Assembly (NCBI RefSeq): GCF_004359545.1
Contig: NZ_SCWB01000004.1
Location: 1 to 64,000, forward strand
From: Macrococcus lamae
GTDB taxonomy: Bacteria > Bacillota > Bacilli > Staphylococcales > Staphylococcaceae
Length of the DNA stretch: 64,000 bases
Direction of reading: 5' to 3'
Below, piece by piece: positions 20,211 through 31,535 of the stretch. The notes below the pieces were generated by a model. That model was not told the DNA's origin. It searched no databases and was given only the letters and a program-made list of their open reading frames with translations. Within the stretch, counting starts at the first letter, position 1. Every line of letters starts with the position of its first letter. The position numbers and the translations under genes were made by a program.

Positions 20211-20234
20211 AACGGCTGAGAAATCTCAGCCGTT
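20211..20234 (+). terminator. Terminator of the 56-aa gene, overlapping the purD stop
   Basis: AACGGCTGAG pairs with CTCAGCCGTT around AAAT and is followed by ATTTTTTAT. The last two purD codons and its TGA (20226-20228) lie inside the right arm. On the minus strand no T tract follows, so it mainly works in the plus direction. Confidence 0.85.
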
Positions 20235-21470
20235 ATTTTTTATACCAAGGTGTGCAATATCCGTCCGATAGAAAAGACCATCGCTCTTTATTCTTTCTAC
20301 ATTTAGATAGCTCGCGTGAACTGCCTCTTCTAAAGTTCTTCCTTTACCGAGAGCAAGCATGACACGGCCACCATCCGTCTTCCATCCGTTGTCTTGTTTT
20401 AAGCCGCTGATGTAGTAATCTAATTCTCCGTCATATCCTTCGACAGAGACACCTTTAATATAGGACTTTGGATAACCTTTAGATGCCAGGACTACTCCGA
20501 CTACTGTATCTTCTGACCACGACAGTTGAATAGGTTTCTTCGCTTCCAGGGCATTGAGAATATCGATAAAATCAGTCTCAAGACGGGTCAAGAGGACTTG
20601 ACACTCTGGATCTCCGAAACGTGCATTGAATTCTATTACCTTTGGACCCTCCACTGTAATAATGACACCGATATATAGTAGTCCAAAATATTCCAACCCT
20701 TCTTTTTTCATCGCCTGAGAGATGGGCATAGAAATTTGTTCATTTGTCTTTGTTAATATAGTTGGATCAAAGTGTGTAACTGGACAGTAGGCACCCATAC
20801 CTCCTGTGTTTGGGCCGGTGTCACCGTTATAGACACGTTTATGATCCTGAGCGATGCAGTCAAACGGAATAATGAACTCCTCATTGACAAACACCATCAG
20901 TGAAAATTCTTCCCCTTCTAAAAATTCTTCAAAAACCACTTCTGTATCACCGTCGGCATAAAATTCTTCTATTGCATTCAGTGCATCCTGTTCTGTCATA
21001 GCAACGACAACGCCTTTTCCAGCAGCAAGACCATCTTGCTTCAGGACAATCGGTGCAGAATGGTTTTTGAGAAATGCTAATGCTTGTTCTTTAGTAGAAA
21101 TTATCTCGTATGCTGCTGTCGGTATGTCATACTTTTTCATCAGCTGCTTCGCAAATGACTTGGATCCTTCAATTTGTGCTGCTTCCTTATTCGGACCAAA
21201 CACTTTGATGCCTTGTGCAGTAAGTACGTCAGTTAATCCATCAATTAAAGGCTGTTCTGGTCCGATAATCACCCAATCTATATTATAGGAAGATGCAAAA
21301 TCTGCTATTTTGCTTTGGTCAGTTTCATCAATATCTCTGACAACCGTAGCGACATTTGCCATTGCATCATTTCCTGGTATGACAAATACTTCCTCTACTT
21401 GTTCTGACTGGCTGATGTGATGTGCTAAAGCGTGTTCTCTGCCACCTGATCCAATCACGAGTATTTTCAT
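20226..21470 (-). CDS. purD: Phosphoribosylamine-glycine ligase (GAR synthetase)
   Basis: A 414-aa ATP-grasp enzyme for the second step of purine synthesis. The N-terminal domain has GSGGREHALAHHI (7-19), the ATP-grasp core includes LKQDGLAAGKGVVVA near residue 146, and EFNARFGDPECQ near residue 285 holds metal ligands. The length is typical. It is the last gene of the pur operon, 9 nt after purH, and converges on the 56-aa gene. Confidence 0.97.
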   Translation of the reverse strand: MKILVIGSGGREHALAHHISQSEQVEEVFVIPGNDAMANVATVVRDIDETDQSKIADFASSYNIDWVIIGPEQPLIDGLTDVLTAQGIKVFGPNKEAAQIEGSKSFAKQLMKKYDIPTAAYEIISTKEQALAFLKNHSAPIVLKQDGLAAGKGVVVAMTEQDALNAIEEFYADGDTEVVFEEFLEGEEFSLMVFVNEEFIIPFDCIAQDHKRVYNGDTGPNTGGMGAYCPVTHFDPTILTKTNEQISMPISQAMKKEGLEYFGLLYIGVIITVEGPKVIEFNARFGDPECQVLLTRLETDFIDILNALEAKKPIQLSWSEDTVVGVVLASKGYPKSYIKGVSVEGYDGELDYYISGLKQDNGWKTDGGRVMLALGKGRTLEEAVHASYLNVERIKSDGLFYRTDIAHLGIKNNG

Positions 21471-21479
21471 AATTGCCTC

Positions 21480-22958
21480 CTAATGTTTAAAATGGCGCAT
21501 ACCGGTCATTACCATCGCAATGCCCAGCTCATCAGCCAAGTCAATTGATTCCTGGTCCTTGATGGAACCTCCCGGCTGTACGATACATCTGATGCCCGCA
21601 TCTGCAGCTGTTTTTACAGTATCACTCATCGGAAAAAAACCATCTGACGCCATGATTACGTGGTCATTAATTTCAACGGCACGCTCAATAGCAATTTTCG
21701 CTGATCCAACTCTGTTCATCTGCCCTGCTCCTATACCGACCGTCTGTTTATCCGTGGAAAGGACAATGGCATTGCTTTTAACGCTTTTGACAACGGTCCA
21801 TCCGAGTTCAATCGCTTTCCATTGGTCAGCAGTCGGCTGACCTTTAGTTGCGACCGACATGTCACTAATATCAATTTCAGCATTATCTTTCTCCTGCACT
21901 AAATAGCCACCGGACACCGAAACAAATTCCTCATCCTCTTCTTCTTCATCCATTAGAATTTCAAGAAGACGAATATTCTTTTTCATCGTCAGCAGTTCAA
22001 GCGCTTCTGCTGTAAAAGACGGTGCAATAATCACTTCAAGAAAAATGTTTTTCAGTAGAGCAGCTGTTTGTTCATCAACAGGTTTATTAAGACTGATAAT
22101 CCCACCGAAAACAGATTGATTGTCCGCACTGTATGCATTTGAAAATGCTTCAGTTATCGTTTCACCTGTTCCGACACCGCATGGATTCATATGTTTGACA
22201 GCAACTGCTGCCGGCACTTTAAACTTCTTAACGAGCTGAAGTGCTGCATCGGCATCTTTAATATTGTTATAGCTTAGTTCTTTGCCGTGGAGCTGCTTTG
22301 CTCCAGCAATTGTATTCGGCGTTGGAGACGTTTTAATAAATCGGGCTTTCTGCTGTGGATTTTCACCGTATCTTAGCGTTGTCACCTGATCCGAGAAAAA
22401 ATTGACAATTGCAGCGTCATAGCGGTTTGTATGCTGGAATACTTTAATCATCAATGATTTTCTGAAATAATAGTCAGCAGCATTATGTTTAAGCTTTTCT
22501 ATAACTGTTTTATAGTCTTCTGGATTAACAACCGTCAGAACGTGCCTAAAGTTTTTCGCACTCGCACGAAGCATGGTTGGACCGCCGATATCTATGTTTT
22601 CAACAGCATCTGCTTCAGTGACGTCATGTTGTGATACGACTTGTTCAAATGGATACAAATTAACAGCCACTAAATCAATCAGTTCAATACCAAGTTCCTT
22701 CAACGATTCAATATGTTCCGGCACATCTCTGTCGGCAAGTATGCCTCCGTGAATATGAGGGTGAAGTGTTTTGACACGTCCATTCATAATTTCAGGAAAC
22801 TGAGTCAGGTCGATGACTGATTTAACAGAAACCCCATTCTCTTCCAAATGGCGCATTGTTCCCCCAGTTGAATAGAGCTCGTAACCGAGAAGTATAAGTT
22901 CTTGTGCAAAATCTATAATACCTGTTTTGTCAGAAACACTTAATAAAGCTTTTTTCAT
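21480..22958 (-). CDS. purH: Bifunctional AICAR transformylase / IMP cyclohydrolase
   Basis: A 492-aa enzyme catalysing the last two steps to IMP. The N-terminal cyclohydrolase domain (about 1-195) shows the phosphate-binding region around [13 protein letters not shown] and the conserved [16 protein letters not shown]. The C-terminal transformylase domain has [11 protein letters not shown] (catalytic Lys-His) near residue 250 and ends in GMRHFKH. The 4-nt overlap with purN (ATGA) implies coupling. Confidence 0.97.
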   Translation of the reverse strand: MKKALLSVSDKTGIIDFAQELILLGYELYSTGGTMRHLEENGVSVKSVIDLTQFPEIMNGRVKTLHPHIHGGILADRDVPEHIESLKELGIELIDLVAVNLYPFEQVVSQHDVTEADAVENIDIGGPTMLRASAKNFRHVLTVVNPEDYKTVIEKLKHNAADYYFRKSLMIKVFQHTNRYDAAIVNFFSDQVTTLRYGENPQQKARFIKTSPTPNTIAGAKQLHGKELSYNNIKDADAALQLVKKFKVPAAVAVKHMNPCGVGTGETITEAFSNAYSADNQSVFGGIISLNKPVDEQTAALLKNIFLEVIIAPSFTAEALELLTMKKNIRLLEILMDEEEEDEEFVSVSGGYLVQEKDNAEIDISDMSVATKGQPTADQWKAIELGWTVVKSVKSNAIVLSTDKQTVGIGAGQMNRVGSAKIAIERAVEINDHVIMASDGFFPMSDTVKTAADAGIRCIVQPGGSIKDQESIDLADELGIAMVMTGMRHFKH

Positions 22959-23536
22959 TGTGAACTCCTTACTTGAATGATTTTATTAATGACTCGGGGA
23001 TATAGCTCATACTCCAGATTTTGAATTCTCAGCTGCAATGTTTCCTCTGTATCGTCTTCATAGACCGGACAGCTCATCTGATCGATGATTTTACCAGTAT
23101 CCATTCCGCTATCCACGTAATGCACGGTAGCACCTGTTACGCGGCAACCATAACTGAGCGCTTGTCCGACAGCATTTTTCCCCGGGAAGCTCGGCAGAAT
23201 TGAGGGATGAATGTTAAGAATGCGTCCGGGATATGCGTTTAACAAAGTAGGACCGAGCAGTTTCATATATCCGGCAAGTACAATCCACTCAACTTGATCA
23301 CGGGTAAGCTGTTTTAAAACAGCTGTTTCATAGTCTTCTTTGTCATTAAAGCTCTTTCTGTTGAAAATATGGACCGGCAGACGGAATCTCCGAGCACGTT
23401 CAATAGCGAAAGCTTCATGGTTGTCTGTGTAAAGTCCGATGACGTTGATACCGGAAAGATAGCCAGCTTCAATATTCTCCATAATCTTTTCAAAGTTCGA
23501 ACCGTTACCAGAAGCAAAAATAACTATATTCGTCAT
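22955..23536 (-). CDS. purN: GAR transformylase (10-formyl-THF dependent)
   Basis: A 193-aa enzyme that formylates GAR using 10-formyl-tetrahydrofolate, which folD in this window helps supply. [12 protein letters not shown] (8-19) binds phosphate, and [12 protein letters not shown] near residue 105 carries the catalytic Asn and His. The catalytic Asp lies in [13 protein letters not shown]. The length is normal. It starts 1 nt after purM and overlaps purH by 4 nt. Confidence 0.96.
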   Translation of the reverse strand: MTNIVIFASGNGSNFEKIMENIEAGYLSGINVIGLYTDNHEAFAIERARRFRLPVHIFNRKSFNDKEDYETAVLKQLTRDQVEWIVLAGYMKLLGPTLLNAYPGRILNIHPSILPSFPGKNAVGQALSYGCRVTGATVHYVDSGMDTGKIIDQMSCPVYEDDTEETLQLRIQNLEYELYPRVINKIIQVRSSQ

Positions 23537-23537
23537 A

Positions 23538-24554
23538 TCATACTCCTGTAAGTTCTAATTTCTCGTTCCGATGATCAATAGTACCGATGCAATACGACGG
23601 TTCGCCTATTTTAGCGAGTGATTGGATGATTGCATCGCTTTCATCACGACTAGCGATGACACAAAAACCTATCCCCATATTAAAAACATTGTACATGTCA
23701 TAACGGTCAAGTTTCCCATTCAACTGCAGCCAGTCAAATATAGCAGGACAGGGAAAAGATTTGACATCGATGACTGCACTAGTGTTATCCGGCAATATTC
23801 TAGGTATATTTTCTATAAAGCCGCCGCCTGTAATATGACACATTCCTTTAACAGAATGTTTCTCAAGTATCGTCTTTACCATTTTTACATAAATACGGGT
23901 CGGCTCTATCAACGCATCAAGCAATGTACTGTTTTGGGACAAGTCAGCTTTTGTGTCCTTAATAATTTTACGGACGAGACTGTAGCCGTTCGAATGTATG
24001 CCGCTGGATGGCAAACCGATAATGACATCTCCTTTTGTAATTCGTTCACCTGAGATGTAATCTGCTTTTTCAACTGCACCAACTGCAAAGCCGGCAACAT
24101 CATAATCTCCGCGCAGATACATGTCTCCCATCTCCGCTGTTTCTCCGCCGATTAATGCACAATCTGCCAGACTGCAGCCCTCAGCTATCCCCTTGACAAT
24201 CTGTTCCACAATTTCCGGGTCAACTCGATTCATTGCAAGATAGTCGAGAAAATATAGGGGCAGAGCTCCTGTTGTTAAAATATCGTTGACGCACATCGCT
24301 ACAGCATCAATACCGATTGTTTGATGTCGCCCATGGTCAATAGCAAGTCTCAGTTTTGTGCCGACACCATCTGTTCCTGATACAAGAACCGGTGATGTCA
24401 TATTAAGTGCTGATAAATCAAATGCTGCGCCGAAACCTCCAAGAGATCCAAGTACTTCAGGACGCATCGTACGTGCCACATGTTTTTTTATCCGTTCAAC
24501 AGCCTCGTATCCAGCATGGATATCGACTCCTGACGCCTTATAAGCTTCAGACAT
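23538..24554 (-). CDS. purM: AIR synthetase (phosphoribosylformylglycinamidine cyclo-ligase)
   Basis: A 338-aa PurM-fold enzyme that closes the imidazole ring of AIR with ATP. Visible motifs are [15 protein letters not shown] near residue 57 (ATP/phosphate), the paired aspartate-rich [26 protein letters not shown] near 137 and [13 protein letters not shown] near 240. The length is close to the family. It starts 2 nt after purF. Confidence 0.96.
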   Translation of the reverse strand: MSEAYKASGVDIHAGYEAVERIKKHVARTMRPEVLGSLGGFGAAFDLSALNMTSPVLVSGTDGVGTKLRLAIDHGRHQTIGIDAVAMCVNDILTTGALPLYFLDYLAMNRVDPEIVEQIVKGIAEGCSLADCALIGGETAEMGDMYLRGDYDVAGFAVGAVEKADYISGERITKGDVIIGLPSSGIHSNGYSLVRKIIKDTKADLSQNSTLLDALIEPTRIYVKMVKTILEKHSVKGMCHITGGGFIENIPRILPDNTSAVIDVKSFPCPAIFDWLQLNGKLDRYDMYNVFNMGIGFCVIASRDESDAIIQSLAKIGEPSYCIGTIDHRNEKLELTGV

Positions 24555-24556
24555 TG

Positions 24557-25975
24557 CTATACCCCTTTCGTTTTCTTCTCTTTTTCTTCAGGAAGCAGAT
24601 AATCGACAATTTCTACTGGATAATCACCTGTGAAACAGGCATCACATTCACCATGAGAACCATGTCTGCGATAAACATCATGCATTCCTTCGACAGATAA
24701 GTAACTGAGTGAATCCACATCAATTTCTGCTCTGATGTCATCGACTGACTGGTATGCAGCAATAAGTTCTGCATGAGTCGAGACATCAATACCGTAATAA
24801 CAAGGATGCTTAAGTGGTGGTGATGAAATGCCCATATGTACCTCTTTTGCTCCTGCGTTTCTCAGTGCTTTCACAATATATTTGCTTGTCGTTCCACGTA
24901 CGATGGAATCATCAATGACAATGACACGTCTGCCTTCTATTACATCACGTATGGGTGCATGTTTCATCCGTACAGCACGTTCCCTCATTTCCTGATTCGG
25001 AGTGATGAATGTTCTGCCGACATAACGACTTTTTAACAGACCCTGCTCATTAGGTATACCTGAATACTGTGAGAATCCCATCGCTGCCTGTAAAGATGAA
25101 TCAGGTACACCGATAACAACGTCTGCCTCAATGTTCATTTCTTTCGCCAATTGTTCACCAAGCGCCTTTCTGACGTTGTATACTGACTGTCTATTGAATT
25201 CAGAATCCGGCCTAGCAAAATAGACATATTCCATTGAACATAGCTTGCTGTCTCTATACTGTGAGTAATTGTCCTCATCAATACCTTCGTTAGTAAAAGT
25301 CAGTACTTCGCCCGGTCTGATATCTCGGATGTAGCTGGCACCTATAGTATTAAAAGCACATGTTTCGCTTGCTATACAGTATGCACCATCAATCATCCCG
25401 AGCATTAACGGTCTCACACCCTGGTTATCCAGTGCTGCTGACAGACTGTTCTTTCTAAGGACTAGAAAAGCAAAGGCACCTTTAATCATATTGAGCGCTG
25501 CTTTTAAGTTCGCTTGTTCATTCATTGAACGAGCTTTCAATAGCAGATGACCTAATACTTCTGAATCACTTGAAGTCTGAAAAATAGATCCTCCATCTTC
25601 CAGTGCTAATCTGATCTGACGGGCATTAGTCAGATTACCATTATGAGCGAGTCCAAGATCGCCTTTAGAATGTTTAAAGATAAAAGGCTGTACATTAGAC
25701 AGTTCAGAAGCGCCTGTCGTTGCATAACGGACATGACCGATAGCATTCGTATAGCCTGTCAGTGAGTCAAGCTGTATTTGACTGATAGCCTCAGGCAAAA
25801 GCCCCATGCCTCTCGCTCCGAAAATATTCTCACCGTTTGAACAGACAATTCCTGCCCCTTCCTGCCCACGGTGCTGCAAGCTATGAAGCGCCATATATGT
25901 GAGTTCCGCTGCATCCGGATGATTCCATATGCCGAACACTCCGCATTCTTCATTTAGACCGCGGATGTCATACAT
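24557..25975 (-). CDS. purF: Amidophosphoribosyltransferase
   Basis: A 472-aa first committed enzyme of purine synthesis, converting PRPP and glutamine to phosphoribosylamine. The N-terminal nucleophile cysteine is C11 in [11 protein letters not shown], exposed after removal of a 10-residue propeptide as in the Bacillus-type enzyme. The PRPP motif [14 protein letters not shown] is near residue 355. Later cysteines (about 390 and 448-451, GECDACF) are consistent with the Fe-S cluster of the Bacillus enzyme. Its start lies inside the 3' end of purL (22-nt overlap). Confidence 0.96.
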   Translation of the reverse strand: MYDIRGLNEECGVFGIWNHPDAAELTYMALHSLQHRGQEGAGIVCSNGENIFGARGMGLLPEAISQIQLDSLTGYTNAIGHVRYATTGASELSNVQPFIFKHSKGDLGLAHNGNLTNARQIRLALEDGGSIFQTSSDSEVLGHLLLKARSMNEQANLKAALNMIKGAFAFLVLRKNSLSAALDNQGVRPLMLGMIDGAYCIASETCAFNTIGASYIRDIRPGEVLTFTNEGIDEDNYSQYRDSKLCSMEYVYFARPDSEFNRQSVYNVRKALGEQLAKEMNIEADVVIGVPDSSLQAAMGFSQYSGIPNEQGLLKSRYVGRTFITPNQEMRERAVRMKHAPIRDVIEGRRVIVIDDSIVRGTTSKYIVKALRNAGAKEVHMGISSPPLKHPCYYGIDVSTHAELIAAYQSVDDIRAEIDVDSLSYLSVEGMHDVYRRHGSHGECDACFTGDYPVEIVDYLLPEEKEKKTKGV

Positions 25976-28131
25976 GTTTTAATAGCTCCCTTCCAAGTGC
26001 CGATGATAGTTTTAATGTCATGATTGATGCGACCGCCGTCATAACTGATGGACAGCTTGTCAGTGCCAAAGGTACCGATTTTCACAGCCCCTTTCACTGG
26101 CATGTCCTGCGCAATCAGAATATAACGCCCGGGTGTTTCTGCAAATAGCTGGGCAGCTGTTAATTCCACGGTCACATCAATACCTGTTTCAAAGTAAGCC
26201 GCTATTTGTGCAAGCTTAATAGCAAGCCCTCCTTTGCCTGGTGACTGAACATGAGAAACTTTGCCGGAACGTATAGCGCTGAGTACTTCTTTTCCGTATT
26301 TCACTTCCTGTTCCAGATCAATAGCACTATCATGATGCGCGACATCCCCAAAAATTAGTTTTTCAATCTGAGAACCTCCAAAATCATTTTGAGTATCACC
26401 CAGTATATATATATGGTCTCCAGCTGTTGGATGATAATCATGTAAAAAACTAATGTCGTCAATCAGACCGACCATACCTACAATAGGAGTCGGGAAAATA
26501 GCACTGCCATTTGTCTCGTTATACAAGCTGACATTACCAGAAACTACGGGTGTATTGAGAGCGCGGCATGCGTCAGCCATTCCCCGAGTTGACTCAGCCA
26601 GCTGATAATAAATTTCCGGCTTTTCCGGACTACCATAATTCAGACAATCCGTCATTGCGAGCGGCTCGCTTCCTACTGCTATTAAATTACGGTATGCTTC
26701 TGCTACGACCATCATGCCGCCAATATAAGGATTGTTGTATACATAGCGGGCTTCTCCGTCTATTGTCGAGGCAATAGCTTTCGTTGTTCCTTCTATACGG
26801 GTCACACCAGCTGATAACCCCGGCTTAATAATGGTATTTGCACCGACCTGCTGATCATATTGTGAGTATGCCCAGTATTTAGAAGCCATCGTCGGATGTT
26901 TTAATAGCTTTAAAAACACATCCTCTGCATTTATCTCGCTGTAATCGTGGTTCACTTGTACATACTCAGCCGCACGTCCTTCAAGGGTATAGACAGGTGC
27001 TTCGTCAGACAGAGGCTGTACAGGGATGTCCGCATACTTCTCTCCTTCATATGTCAGGACGAAGCGGGCTGTATCAGTCACTTCTCCGATGATTGCTGTG
27101 TCAAGCTCACGTCGTTCGAACAGCTCAAGAAATTTCTGTTCTGCTCCTTTTTGGACGACGAGCAGCATACGTTCCTGTGTTTCTGACAGCATCATCTCAT
27201 AAGGAGAAATTCCGCTTTCACGTACTGGTACTTTCTCAAGCATGAGATGAATTCCGGAACCGCCTTTTGCCGCCATTTCTGAAGATGATGAAGTCAGTCC
27301 TGCCGCCCCCATATCCTGAATGCCGATGAGTTCAGGATAAGTAATAGCTTCCAATGTAGCTTCCATCAGTTTTTTGCCGACAAACGGATCACCGATTTGC
27401 ACTGAAGGTCTCTTGGACTCTGAAGTTTCATTTAGTTCTTCGGATGCAAATGTAGCACCATGAATACCATCTCTTCCTGTTTTCAGACCGACATAGATGA
27501 CCGAGTTGCCTGCTCCTTTAGCTGTACCTTTTTGAATTTTATCATTGTCAATGACGCCGACACACATAGCATTGACCAGCGGATTCCCATCATAGCGGGC
27601 ATCAAATTCAATTTCTCCAGCAACTGTCGGTATACCGATACAGTTGCCATAACCACTGATTCCGGAGACAACACCTTTAAGTAAACGCTGATTCTGCCTG
27701 CTGTCCAGTTCACCGAAACGGAGACTGTTGAGTAGTTGTATCGGACGAGCACCGATGGATACAATGTCACGGATAATACCCCCCACTCCTGTAGCTGCCC
27801 CTTGATACGGTTCAATGGCACTAGGATGATTGTGCGATTCCACCTTGAAGACGACTGCCTGGTTATCACCGATATCCACAACACCTGCACCTTCACCCGG
27901 ACCCATCAGAACTCGCTCTCCTGTGGTTGGAAATTGTCTCAAGAAAGGTTTGGAATGCTTATATGAACAATGTTCACTCCACATAACAGAGAAAATACCA
28001 GTCTCAGTATAATTAGGCAGCCTCCCTAAAATCGTACATACTTTGTCATACTCTGCTTCTGTCAGTCCCATTTCTTTATAGATCTGATTCAGTTTAATAT
28101 CCGTTGCGGTCGGTTCAACAAACTTTGCCAT
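25954..28131 (-). CDS. purL: FGAM synthase, small-type subunit II
   Basis: A 725-aa catalytic subunit of the three-component FGAM synthase (PurL with PurS and PurQ), which makes FGAM from FGAR, ATP and ammonia channelled from PurQ. Two PurM-like halves are evident: [13 protein letters not shown] and [14 protein letters not shown] near 50-105, then [14 protein letters not shown] in the second half. The length is that of the Gram-positive short form, about half the single-chain enzyme. It follows purQ by 1 nt. Confidence 0.97.
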   Translation of the reverse strand: MAKFVEPTATDIKLNQIYKEMGLTEAEYDKVCTILGRLPNYTETGIFSVMWSEHCSYKHSKPFLRQFPTTGERVLMGPGEGAGVVDIGDNQAVVFKVESHNHPSAIEPYQGAATGVGGIIRDIVSIGARPIQLLNSLRFGELDSRQNQRLLKGVVSGISGYGNCIGIPTVAGEIEFDARYDGNPLVNAMCVGVIDNDKIQKGTAKGAGNSVIYVGLKTGRDGIHGATFASEELNETSESKRPSVQIGDPFVGKKLMEATLEAITYPELIGIQDMGAAGLTSSSSEMAAKGGSGIHLMLEKVPVRESGISPYEMMLSETQERMLLVVQKGAEQKFLELFERRELDTAIIGEVTDTARFVLTYEGEKYADIPVQPLSDEAPVYTLEGRAAEYVQVNHDYSEINAEDVFLKLLKHPTMASKYWAYSQYDQQVGANTIIKPGLSAGVTRIEGTTKAIASTIDGEARYVYNNPYIGGMMVVAEAYRNLIAVGSEPLAMTDCLNYGSPEKPEIYYQLAESTRGMADACRALNTPVVSGNVSLYNETNGSAIFPTPIVGMVGLIDDISFLHDYHPTAGDHIYILGDTQNDFGGSQIEKLIFGDVAHHDSAIDLEQEVKYGKEVLSAIRSGKVSHVQSPGKGGLAIKLAQIAAYFETGIDVTVELTAAQLFAETPGRYILIAQDMPVKGAVKIGTFGTDKLSISYDGGRINHDIKTIIGTWKGAIKTCMTSAV

Positions 28132-28132
28132 A

Positions 28133-28795
28133 TCACTTTCCCCAGCTTTCTAAAATAGATTGAAAAAGTCTCTTACCATCCTCTGAACCAAGCAGTGTTT
28201 CCATCGCACGCTCTGGATGCGGCATCATCCCGAGAACATTTCCATTGTGATTTACGATACCTGCGATATCCTCAACAGATCCATTCGGATTGTCTGTATA
28301 AGTCAGGATAATCTGGTGGTTACGTTGCAGCTCTGTTAATGTTTCCGGAGAGCAGTAGTAACTGCCTTCACCATGAGCAATAGGGAAGCTGACGGTTTCA
28401 TTTTCTTTATAAAGATGAGTGAACTTTGACGCGCTGCTGATTTTCAAGCGTGCATCATGACAGATGAATTGATGACTTTCATTATGAAGCAGCGCTCCAG
28501 GTAACAATCCTATTTCCGTCAGAATTTGAAAACCATTGCAGACTCCGAGCACTGGTTTCCCTTCTGCTGCAAATCGTTTCACTTCATCGACAATTGGGGC
28601 AACGCGTGCCATAGCGCCACACCGCAGATAATCTCCGAATGAAAATCCACCTGGAATTAATACGCCGTCAAATCCGCTAAGTGTTGTTTCTCGGTAGTCT
28701 ACGTAATCAGCTTCCATTCCTGTGCTGATTGCCGCGTTTAACATGTCTCTGTCGCAGTTCGAACCTGGAAATTCAATGACCGCTAGTTTCATCAA
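28133..28795 (-). CDS. purQ: FGAM synthase glutaminase subunit
   Basis: A 220-aa class I glutamine amidotransferase that supplies ammonia to PurL. The nucleophile cysteine is in [11 protein letters not shown] near residue 88, the catalytic His and Glu are in [10 protein letters not shown] near 195, and [10 protein letters not shown] (9-18) is the N-terminal signature. It overlaps the end of purS by 4 nt, the usual purS-purQ coupling. Confidence 0.96.
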   Translation of the reverse strand: MMKLAVIEFPGSNCDRDMLNAAISTGMEADYVDYRETTLSGFDGVLIPGGFSFGDYLRCGAMARVAPIVDEVKRFAAEGKPVLGVCNGFQILTEIGLLPGALLHNESHQFICHDARLKISSASKFTHLYKENETVSFPIAHGEGSYYCSPETLTELQRNHQIILTYTDNPNGSVEDIAGIVNHNGNVLGMMPHPERAMETLLGSEDGKRLFQSILESWGK

Positions 28796-29052
28796 TGATT
28801 CTCCTTTACCTCTATCACATTATATGAGTATTCCTCTATCACTGTATTCGCAAATAATTTCTCACTCAATGTTTGGATCACCTGCTCAATTTCACTATCT
28901 GCCGTCGCGTCAACAGTTATATATAATACCTTGCCGACACGAATATCATTGATTTGCGGATAACCAAGGTCATGTACAGCACGAGTTAAAGTCTGTCCTT
29001 GAGTATCCAGAACTTGCTGCTGCAGCGTAATAAATAATTCAATCTTCTTCAT
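28792..29052 (-). CDS. purS: FGAM synthase structural subunit
   Basis: An 86-aa small subunit that bridges PurL and Pur[21 protein letters not shown] near 10-29 and [12 protein letters not shown] are characteristic of PurS. The length is normal. It shares one base with the end of purC and overlaps purQ by 4 nt, so the three complex members are made together. Confidence 0.95.
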   Translation of the reverse strand: MKKIELFITLQQQVLDTQGQTLTRAVHDLGYPQINDIRVGKVLYITVDATADSEIEQVIQTLSEKLFANTVIEEYSYNVIEVKENH

Positions 29053-29753
29053 TAGAGAGCCTCCAGTTTGTTATAGAATGCAGTATAAGTTTGAATCAGA
29101 GAGCCTGTGTTTTCCCGGTAGACATCTTTGTCAAAGTTCTCATGAGTTGTCTTATCCCATATTCTGCATGTATCAGGTGAAATTTCATCTGCAAGCAGAA
29201 TAATGCCATTGTGGTCTCTACCGAACTCAATCTTAAAATCAACAAGCAGCAGATTCATCTTGTTCATCAGTTCAATTAAGATATTATTGATAGTAAGTGC
29301 CTGCTCCTTTAATATCTGAATCTCAAGGTCATCTGCAATATGAAGTAGTTTGATATGATCTTCTGTTATTAAAGGATCATTTAACTCATCACTCTTATAA
29401 TAAAATTCTACGAGAGGGGTCTCAAATGGCTGTCCCTTTGTCAAACCGAGACGGTTCAGTATTGAACCAGCTGCTTGATTTCTGACGACGACTTCAAGTG
29501 GAATGATGTCGACTTTTCTGACAAGCTGCTCGGTTTCAGATAGGCGGCTGATAAAATGCGAATTGACTCCAGACTCAGCAAGCTTTTCAAAAAACTTAGA
29601 TGTAATCAGATTATTGAGACGTCCTTTCCCTTTTATTATGTCTTTCTTAGCTCCGTTGCCAGCTGTCACTTCGTCCTTATATTGAATGCGATATACTTCA
29701 TTTTCATCTGTACTGAACACATATTTCGCCTTTCCTTCATAGACTAATGTCAT
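29052..29753 (-). CDS. purC: SAICAR synthetase
   Basis: A 233-aa ATP-dependent ligase that joins aspartate to [15 protein letters not shown] (5-15) is the ATP loop, [10 protein letters not shown] near residue 88 and [10 protein letters not shown] near 175 are family signatures, and [12 protein letters not shown] holds metal-binding acids. The length is typical of bacterial PurC. It overlaps purK by 4 nt. Confidence 0.96.
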   Translation of the reverse strand: MTLVYEGKAKYVFSTDENEVYRIQYKDEVTAGNGAKKDIIKGKGRLNNLITSKFFEKLAESGVNSHFISRLSETEQLVRKVDIIPLEVVVRNQAAGSILNRLGLTKGQPFETPLVEFYYKSDELNDPLITEDHIKLLHIADDLEIQILKEQALTINNILIELMNKMNLLLVDFKIEFGRDHNGIILLADEISPDTCRIWDKTTHENFDKDVYRENTGSLIQTYTAFYNKLEAL

Positions 29754-30865
29754 CTCATACGCTCCTCGTATATAGTTTCGTAATCATTAAAAAGATTTAA
29801 AATAGTGACATGTCCCATCTTTCGATCATTTTTTCGTATTTCCTTGCCGTAAACATGAACGTGCCAATCAGGATGTTCATGGAATGTGTCCTCCATAATT
29901 TCAAGATCCTGACCTAGAAGGTTATACATTACTGCAGGCTGATGCAATGTAATCCGTTCCGGTAACGTCCATCCCGCAACACTTAGTATATGAGTATCAA
30001 ACTGCGAGTAATCACATGCCTCTATAGAATAGTGTCCGGAATTGTGCGGTCTAGGCGCAATTTCGTTAACATAAAGCTTGTTGTTCTGATCGATGAAGAA
30101 TTCGACAGTAAATGTTCCAACAAAGTGAATATTCTTCATAATTTTTTTCACTTCTTCAATTGCTGAACTTTGCAGCTGGTGAGTTCCGGTAACTGTTGTT
30201 TTATAGAGTATCTGATGACGATGAATATTTTCCTGTACCGGAAAGAAAACGAGACTGCCGTCTAATGCCGCTGTCGCAGTTATAGATATTTCAGATGCGA
30301 GCATAATCATCTGTTCCGCAACGCACGGAACTTCACTTTTAATGAAATCTACTGCTTCTGTAAGTTGTTCTGCATTATTCACCACCAGCTGGCCTTTACC
30401 GTCATAGCCACCGAAAGCTGTCTTTAAAATAAAAGGGTAACCGAGGTGCTCGACCACTCTATTAAGTGAATCCGGATTACTAACATGCATATACGGGACT
30501 ACTTGTGCACCTGATGACTCAATGGCATTCTTCTCAGTCAATCGATTCTGTAATGTTACTACCGTCCGGAATCCTTGAGGAACATTGAATTTCTCTGAGA
30601 GGGCCGCAAGCGTATCTCCGCTGATATTTTCAAATTCATAAGTTATTGCATCACTTAGTCCACCGAGCTGTATCAGCGCCTCCATATCATTGTATGGTGC
30701 ATGAATAAAATGATGAGCTGAAAATCTTGCAGGACATGTATCATCTGGATCAAGGACAGCAACTTTAAACCCCATTCGCTGAGCAGAATGCGCCATCATC
30801 TTGCCAAGCTGACCTCCACCGATAATGCCGATCGTACTTCCTACCTTGAGTTTAGTGAAGCTCAT
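29750..30865 (-). CDS. purK: N5-CAIR synthetase, ATPase subunit
   Basis: A 371-aa ATP-grasp enzyme that carboxylates AIR to N5-CAIR with bicarbonate. [20 protein letters not shown] near the N-terminus is diagnostic, with the ATP-grasp section [15 protein letters not shown] near residue 140 and [16 protein letters not shown] near 260. The open frame extends to 30883, but GTGGAGG lies 9 nt before the ATG at 30865, inside the purE 3' end. That start is preferred. Confidence 0.95.
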   Translation of the reverse strand: MSFTKLKVGSTIGIIGGGQLGKMMAHSAQRMGFKVAVLDPDDTCPARFSAHHFIHAPYNDMEALIQLGGLSDAITYEFENISGDTLAALSEKFNVPQGFRTVVTLQNRLTEKNAIESSGAQVVPYMHVSNPDSLNRVVEHLGYPFILKTAFGGYDGKGQLVVNNAEQLTEAVDFIKSEVPCVAEQMIMLASEISITATAALDGSLVFFPVQENIHRHQILYKTTVTGTHQLQSSAIEEVKKIMKNIHFVGTFTVEFFIDQNNKLYVNEIAPRPHNSGHYSIEACDYSQFDTHILSVAGWTLPERITLHQPAVMYNLLGQDLEIMEDTFHEHPDWHVHVYGKEIRKNDRKMGHVTILNLFNDYETIYEERMR

Positions 30866-31334
30866 GCTGCATAGCCTCCACATCTCTGATCAAAGTTTCC
30901 TCATAGTCATCCAGCAGAGAAACGATTGACTCATCTTTTAGAGCCAGTATCCGTGCTGCTAGTATTCCTGCATTTTTCGCCCCCGCTCGACCAATAGCAG
31001 TCGTAGCAACTGGTATTCCTCCAGGCATCTGAACGATAGAAAGGAGCGAATCCATACCATTTAACGTCTTTGTTTCTATCGGTACGCCTATTACAGGTAC
31101 TGTTGTGAGAGATGCGATCATCCCCGGCAGATGAGCCGCGCCTCCCGCTCCTGCAATAATGAGGTCAATGTTGTTCTGTCTTGCGTTCTTTGCAAATGTC
31201 ATCATGACGTCTGGTGTCCGGTGCGCTGACACCACCGATTTATCAAAAGGTATCTTAAAGTAATCAAGCATGAGACAGGTTTCCTTCATTGTTTCCCAAT
31301 CAGACGAAGAACCCATAACCACAGCAACTTTCAT
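30852..31334 (-). CDS. purE: N5-CAIR mutase
   Basis: A 160-aa class I PurE, the first gene of the operon. VVMGSSSDWETM (5-16) binds the substrate phosphate, the catalytic His is in VSAHRTPD near residue 42, and AGAGGAAHLPGM near 68 is the class I signature. The length is normal. The leader is only about 50 nt from the predicted promoter, so no purine riboswitch fits; control is more likely by PurR. Confidence 0.97.
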   Translation of the reverse strand: MKVAVVMGSSSDWETMKETCLMLDYFKIPFDKSVVSAHRTPDVMMTFAKNARQNNIDLIIAGAGGAAHLPGMIASLTTVPVIGVPIETKTLNGMDSLLSIVQMPGGIPVATTAIGRAGAKNAGILAARILALKDESIVSLLDDYEETLIRDVEAMQHELH

Positions 31335-31392
31335 TGATTTTCAGCTCCCATTCATTGATGTTCTGATTCGATAAAGTGTATATTACTTGTAT

Positions 31393-31421
31393 AGCATATC
31401 AACATACCGACCCGAATTCAA
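31393..31421 (-). promoter_or_regulatory. Promoter of the pur operon
   Basis: TTGAAT (31416-31421), a 17-nt spacer and TATGCT (31393-31398) on the minus strand, about 50 nt before the purE ATG. Confidence 0.5.
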
Positions 31422-31465
31422 TGAAATATACGTACATTTTTATAAAAATATATAAAATTTAAGTA

Positions 31466-31519
31466 TTTAGTTCGTGTTTTAGGTTTAAATAATATGTGAT
31501 ATAATAAAAAATGTTCGAA
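31466..31519. promoter_or_regulatory. Candidate PurR boxes between purE and folD
   Basis: Two CGAAC cores in A/T-rich context are read on the minus strand. One is at 31513-31517 (context TTTTTCGAACATT, one mismatch to the AWWWCCGAACWWT PurBox). The other is at 31470-31474 (context AAACACGAACTAA, weaker). They sit upstream of the purE promoter and within the folD promoter region, as expected for PurR control of both. The spacing (43 bp) and same orientation differ from the classical inverted pair. Confidence 0.45.
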
Positions 31520-31535
31520 AAATAGGAGGATGACA

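Noticed and set aside
27483-27896. A 137-codon minus-strand open frame within purL
   Set aside because: It is a frame shadow inside an intact, strongly conserved purL.
31335-31392. A purine riboswitch in the pur operon leader
   Set aside because: The leader from the predicted promoter is only about 50 nt, with no aptamer-like three-way junction and no terminator hairpin.
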